NCBI RefSeq assembly: GCF_002101785.1
Contig: NZ_LQPJ01000091.1
Location: 23,615 to 87,614 of the forward strand
DNA from: Mycobacterium palustre
GTDB taxonomy: Bacteria > Actinomycetota > Actinomycetes > Mycobacteriales > Mycobacteriaceae
Direction: 5' to 3'
DNA: 64,000 nucleotides
This document shows, piece by piece, positions 62,822 to 64,000 of the stretch (the first letter of the stretch is position 1; every line of letters begins with the position of its first letter). The translations under genes were made by a program, and so were the position numbers. The notes under the pieces were generated by a model. It worked only from the letters and a program-made list of their open reading frames with translations, ran no database searches and had not been told where the DNA came from.

Positions 62822-63022
62822 CTACCTCGACGAAAGTTTCCGCCAGCTGAACGCCGCGATCAGCAGGCCGATCACCACCGTGATCGGGCCGATGACGGAC
62901 CAGGTCGTCGTGTTGCTCATCGGGCTGCCTTGAAGTACGCCGAACCCCTGAAGCGCCCAGACCAGCCCGAACAGCGCGACGATCAGCCCCAACGCCAGCG
63001 TGACGACGAAAGTCCTTCTCAT
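62822..63022 (-). CDS. Small two-helix membrane protein
   Basis: 66 aa: helix 1 at about 4-27 (FVVTLALGLIVALFGLVWAL), a short Gly/Ser loop and helix 2 at about 42-60 (WSVIGPITVVIGLLIAAFSW), with a basic tail (RKLSSR). The ATG at 63022 lacks an obvious ribosome site; an open frame extends 18 codons upstream. Convergent with the molybdopterin enzyme gene. No family recognised. Confidence 0.6.
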   Translation of the reverse strand: MRRTFVVTLALGLIVALFGLVWALQGFGVLQGSPMSNTTTWSVIGPITVVIGLLIAAFSWRKLSSR

Positions 63023-63125
63023 CACAGGGATGCTAGGCGCCGGAGCGCGTCCCGGCGACCCGCCCGAGTGCCCCAAAAGAAGAGAGCAGCCGCCGGCGAT
63101 CTTTGTATTGATTGCATAGATAGCA

Positions 63126-63155
63126 TTGACACCTCCGGAAACCGGCGACGATAGT
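63126..63155 (+). promoter_or_regulatory. Promoter of a probably leaderless amidohydrolase transcript
   Basis: Perfect consensus -35 TTGACA (63126-63131), 18-bp spacer, -10 GATAGT (63150-63155). The start of transcription would fall within about 3 bp of the ATG at 63164, and no ribosome site is present. An AT-rich stretch (63103-63130) with TGC/GCA-flanked partial symmetry lies just upstream and may bind a regulator. Confidence 0.55.
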
Positions 63156-63163
63156 CGTCAGGT

Positions 63164-64000
63164 ATGGCGCTGCTGCCAGACCCAGATCCACGGCAGCGAC
63201 AGCACGTCGTGATCTCGGTCGACGACCACGTCATCGAGCCGCCGGACATGTTCGCCGGCCGGCTCCCCGCCGCGCTCGCCGACCGCGCGCCGCACGTCGT
63301 CGAGACCGACGACGGGCGGCAGGTCTGGCGCTACGAAGGCCGGGAGTACCCCAACATCGGGCTCAACGCGGTGATCGGGCGGCCGCACGAGGAATGGAGC
63401 ATGGACGCCGCCCGGTTCGACGAAATGCGGCGTGGCTGTTGGGATATCGACGCGCGGATCGCCGACATGGACATCGCCGGGATCTGGGCGTCGCTGAACT
63501 TCCCGTCGCTGATCGCCGGCTTCGCGGGCACGGTGTTCTGGAAGAGCGACGACCTCGAGCTCGGGCTGGCCACGCTGCGGGCGTGGAACGACTGGCACCT
63601 CGAGGTGTGGGCGGGCAGCTACCCCGACCGGATCATCCCGCTGCAGCTGCCGTGGCTGGCCGACCCGCAGCTCGCACCCGAGGAGATACGCCGCAACGCC
63701 GCCCGCGGCTTCAAGGCCGTCAGCTTCCCCGAGCTGCCCGCCCAGTGCGGACTTCCGAGCCTGCACAGCGGCGTGTGGGATCCGTTCTTTGCCGCGTGCG
63801 AGGAGACCGACACCGTGGTGTGCCTGCACACCGGCTCCGCCCAGTGGGCGCCGATCCCCGCCCCCGACACGCCGTTCGAGACCATCACGACGCTGTTCCC
63901 GGTCAACGGCCTGGTGGCCTGCGCGGACATGTTGTGGTCGGGCATCCCGGTGCGCTTCCCGCGGCTGAACATCACGCTGGCCGAGGGCGGGCTCGGGTGG
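63164..64000 (+). CDS. Amidohydrolase-2 family metal-dependent hydrolase (partial, runs off the window)
   Basis: 279 codons are seen with no stop before the window end. Starts ALLPDPDPRQRQHVVISVDD; the family motif SVDDHVIEPPDMF replaces the classical HxH near residue 18-30. RRGCWDIDARIADMDIAGIW near 89, NDWHLEVWAGSYPDRIIPL near 142 and VCLHTGSAQWAPI near 222 follow. Such proteins hydrolyse or decarboxylate ring carboxylates (aminocarboxymuconate decarboxylase relatives). The substrate is unknown; it could continue the oxidative cluster upstream. Confidence 0.85.
   Translation, partial: MALLPDPDPRQRQHVVISVDDHVIEPPDMFAGRLPAALADRAPHVVETDDGRQVWRYEGREYPNIGLNAVIGRPHEEWSMDAARFDEMRRGCWDIDARIADMDIAGIWASLNFPSLIAGFAGTVFWKSDDLELGLATLRAWNDWHLEVWAGSYPDRIIPLQLPWLADPQLAPEEIRRNAARGFKAVSFPELPAQCGLPSLHSGVWDPFFAACEETDTVVCLHTGSAQWAPIPAPDTPFETITTLFPVNGLVACADMLWSGIPVRFPRLNITLAEGGLGW

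Overview
The window is high-GC (about 70%) mycobacterial chromosome. Protein sequences and gene order match the Mycobacterium tuberculosis block Rv2191 to Rv2226 closely, gene after gene. The extra genes, and cobU sitting directly before cobT-cobS, suggest a non-tuberculous slow grower such as a member of the M. avium complex. That species call is an inference from memory of gene order; no database search was possible.

Layout. 0.2-7.6 kb: an exonuclease/GIY-YIG (UvrC-like) protein converges on trpD, followed by the respiratory operon ctaE-qcrC-qcrA-qcrB. 7.6-13 kb: an acyl-AMP/CoA ligase and a small ORF (both accessory), then the minus-strand block Rv2197c-like, mmpS3, ctaF, ctaC. With ctaE and qcrCAB this gives most of the bcc-aa3 supercomplex. 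13-18.4 kb: asnB, adenosine kinase, an anchored protein, an A-type Fe-S carrier and glycerate kinase. 18.5-21.6 kb: a DUF3043-type membrane protein and the lower-ligand cobalamin genes cobU-cobT-cobS. 21.6-31 kb: ilvE, gcvT, a class III adenylyl cyclase, pepB, a frameshifted CrtI-like oxidoreductase with an SRPBCC partner, a small membrane protein and ephD. 31-36.3 kb: the lipoate block dlaT, Rv2216-like, lipB, lipA, Rv2219-like. 36.3-47.3 kb: glutamine metabolism (glnA1, glnE, glnA2). It is interrupted by a decayed MNT/HEPN module before glnA1 and by an accessory island after it (receptor Ser/Thr kinase plus a paired ectodomain protein, a small protein, an LLM oxidoreductase and a hotdog thioesterase). 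47.4-56.4 kb: two paralogous exported serine hydrolases (Rv2223c-like and caeA/hip1), a WS/DGAT acyltransferase, panB, a Tat-exported glycoside hydrolase, a CYTH-CHAD protein and rnpB (RNase P RNA). 56.5-64 kb: an accessory catabolic cluster (P450, 3Fe-4S ferredoxin, Zn alcohol dehydrogenase, aldehyde dehydrogenase, SnoaL-like protein), a membrane-anchored molybdopterin oxidoreductase, a small membrane protein and an amidohydrolase cut by the window end.

How the genes work together. The strongest functional blocks are bcc-aa3 respiration, cobalamin lower-ligand assembly, lipoate synthesis and its target DlaT, and nitrogen assimilation. The regulatory highlight is a fourfold 11-bp-periodic GlnR-type box directly upstream of glnA1, with a shorter two-element version before glnA2. 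No CRISPR array, tRNA, insertion sequence or prophage was seen. The best candidates for something not yet described are the receptor kinase with its matching ectodomain partner, the remnant toxin-antitoxin fusion, and the P450-ferredoxin-ADH-ALDH pathway.
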